NCBI RefSeq assembly: GCF_031877795.1
Contig: NC_133937.1
Location: 18,875,501-18,939,500, forward strand
Length of the DNA stretch: 64,000 nt
Direction of reading: 5' to 3'
DNA from: Strix aluco
Taxonomy: Eukaryota > Chordata > Aves > Strigiformes > Strigidae
Shown: piece by piece, positions 63,661 through 64,000 of the stretch
How positions within the stretch are numbered: the stretch's first letter is position 1
Layout of the letters: every line of letters begins with the position of its first letter
The notes under the pieces: generated by a model
Seen by the model: the letters and a program-made list of their open reading frames with translations, nothing else
Told to the model about the DNA's origin: nothing
The model's database searches: none
Made by a program: the position numbers and the translations under genes

Positions 63661-64000
63661 CTTGAAAATATACGTCATCTTATTAGTACAGAAAGGGTCA
63701 CATTATTATGCTACAGATACTGAAGAGAAAAATAATAAAAAACCAAAATCAAGCAATGGATTTACATGCTGCATCAAATGTCCTCAAAATCCCTCATAGT
63801 TAGTAAAGCTATCACCAGACAAAACTTCTTCTAGTGTCACACTTGGCACTGAAGGCATAAGGGTTTGCTATTAGTTTAAAATACAGAAGGGCAGTAATCA
63901 GTAGTAATCAGAAGCAGAAAAAACAACTTGTGCAAGTCACCCAGCAGAAAAAGGAACAGAAGCAAGCCCTCTCTAGAACAAGTGGTCAGATCTCCCATGG
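63661..64000 (-). other. HELLS: HELLS intron, partial
   Basis: Intron upstream of the first visible HELLS exon; it continues past the window edge. Nothing else was recognised. Confidence 0.8.

Overview
The window is vertebrate nuclear DNA, most likely from a bird. It holds two genes that point towards each other: all of PDLIM1 on the + strand and the 3' part of HELLS on the - strand. The case for a bird rests on CR1 LINE fragments (one keeps the typical ATTCTATG-type 3' octamers), a short solo LTR of a kind common in bird genomes, compact introns, and protein divergence from human that fits a sauropsid. All reading is by eye; human sequences were compared from memory.

Layout. Bases 1-525 look like the end of a 3' UTR from an upstream + strand gene; human gene order suggests SORBS1, but no coding base supports that. 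A CpG-island promoter at about 2.53-3.14 kb contains PDLIM1 exon 1. The seven standard PDLIM1 exons run from 2969 to 47391 and encode 327 residues: an N-terminal PDZ domain, a ZM-type motif and a C-terminal LIM domain. All splice junctions are GT-AG and in phase. Introns 1-3 are each 10-12 kb and contain CR1 pieces, simple repeats, a degenerate telomere-like hexamer array and possible ancient SINE fragments.

HELLS occupies 53533-63660 on the - strand. Its last eight coding exons (296 residues) encode the C-terminal helicase lobe of this SNF2-family remodeler; the 5' exons lie beyond base 64000. A solo LTR with 5-bp target duplications sits in one intron.

The most interesting item is an extra exon at 38076-38381 inside PDLIM1. 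It encodes a segment closely resembling the muscle-type internal exon of the paralogue PDLIM3 (ALP), including a second ZM motif. It is 306 nt long and joins in frame between exon 4 and exon 5. The 329-residue human PDLIM1 protein has no such segment, so this bird gene may make a longer ALP-like isoform.

The 6.1 kb between the two stop codons contains no gene I can recognise. In human the CYP2C cluster lies there. Poly(A) signals and a change in strand composition suggest the two transcription units may end only about 0.5 kb apart near 48.6-49.2 kb.
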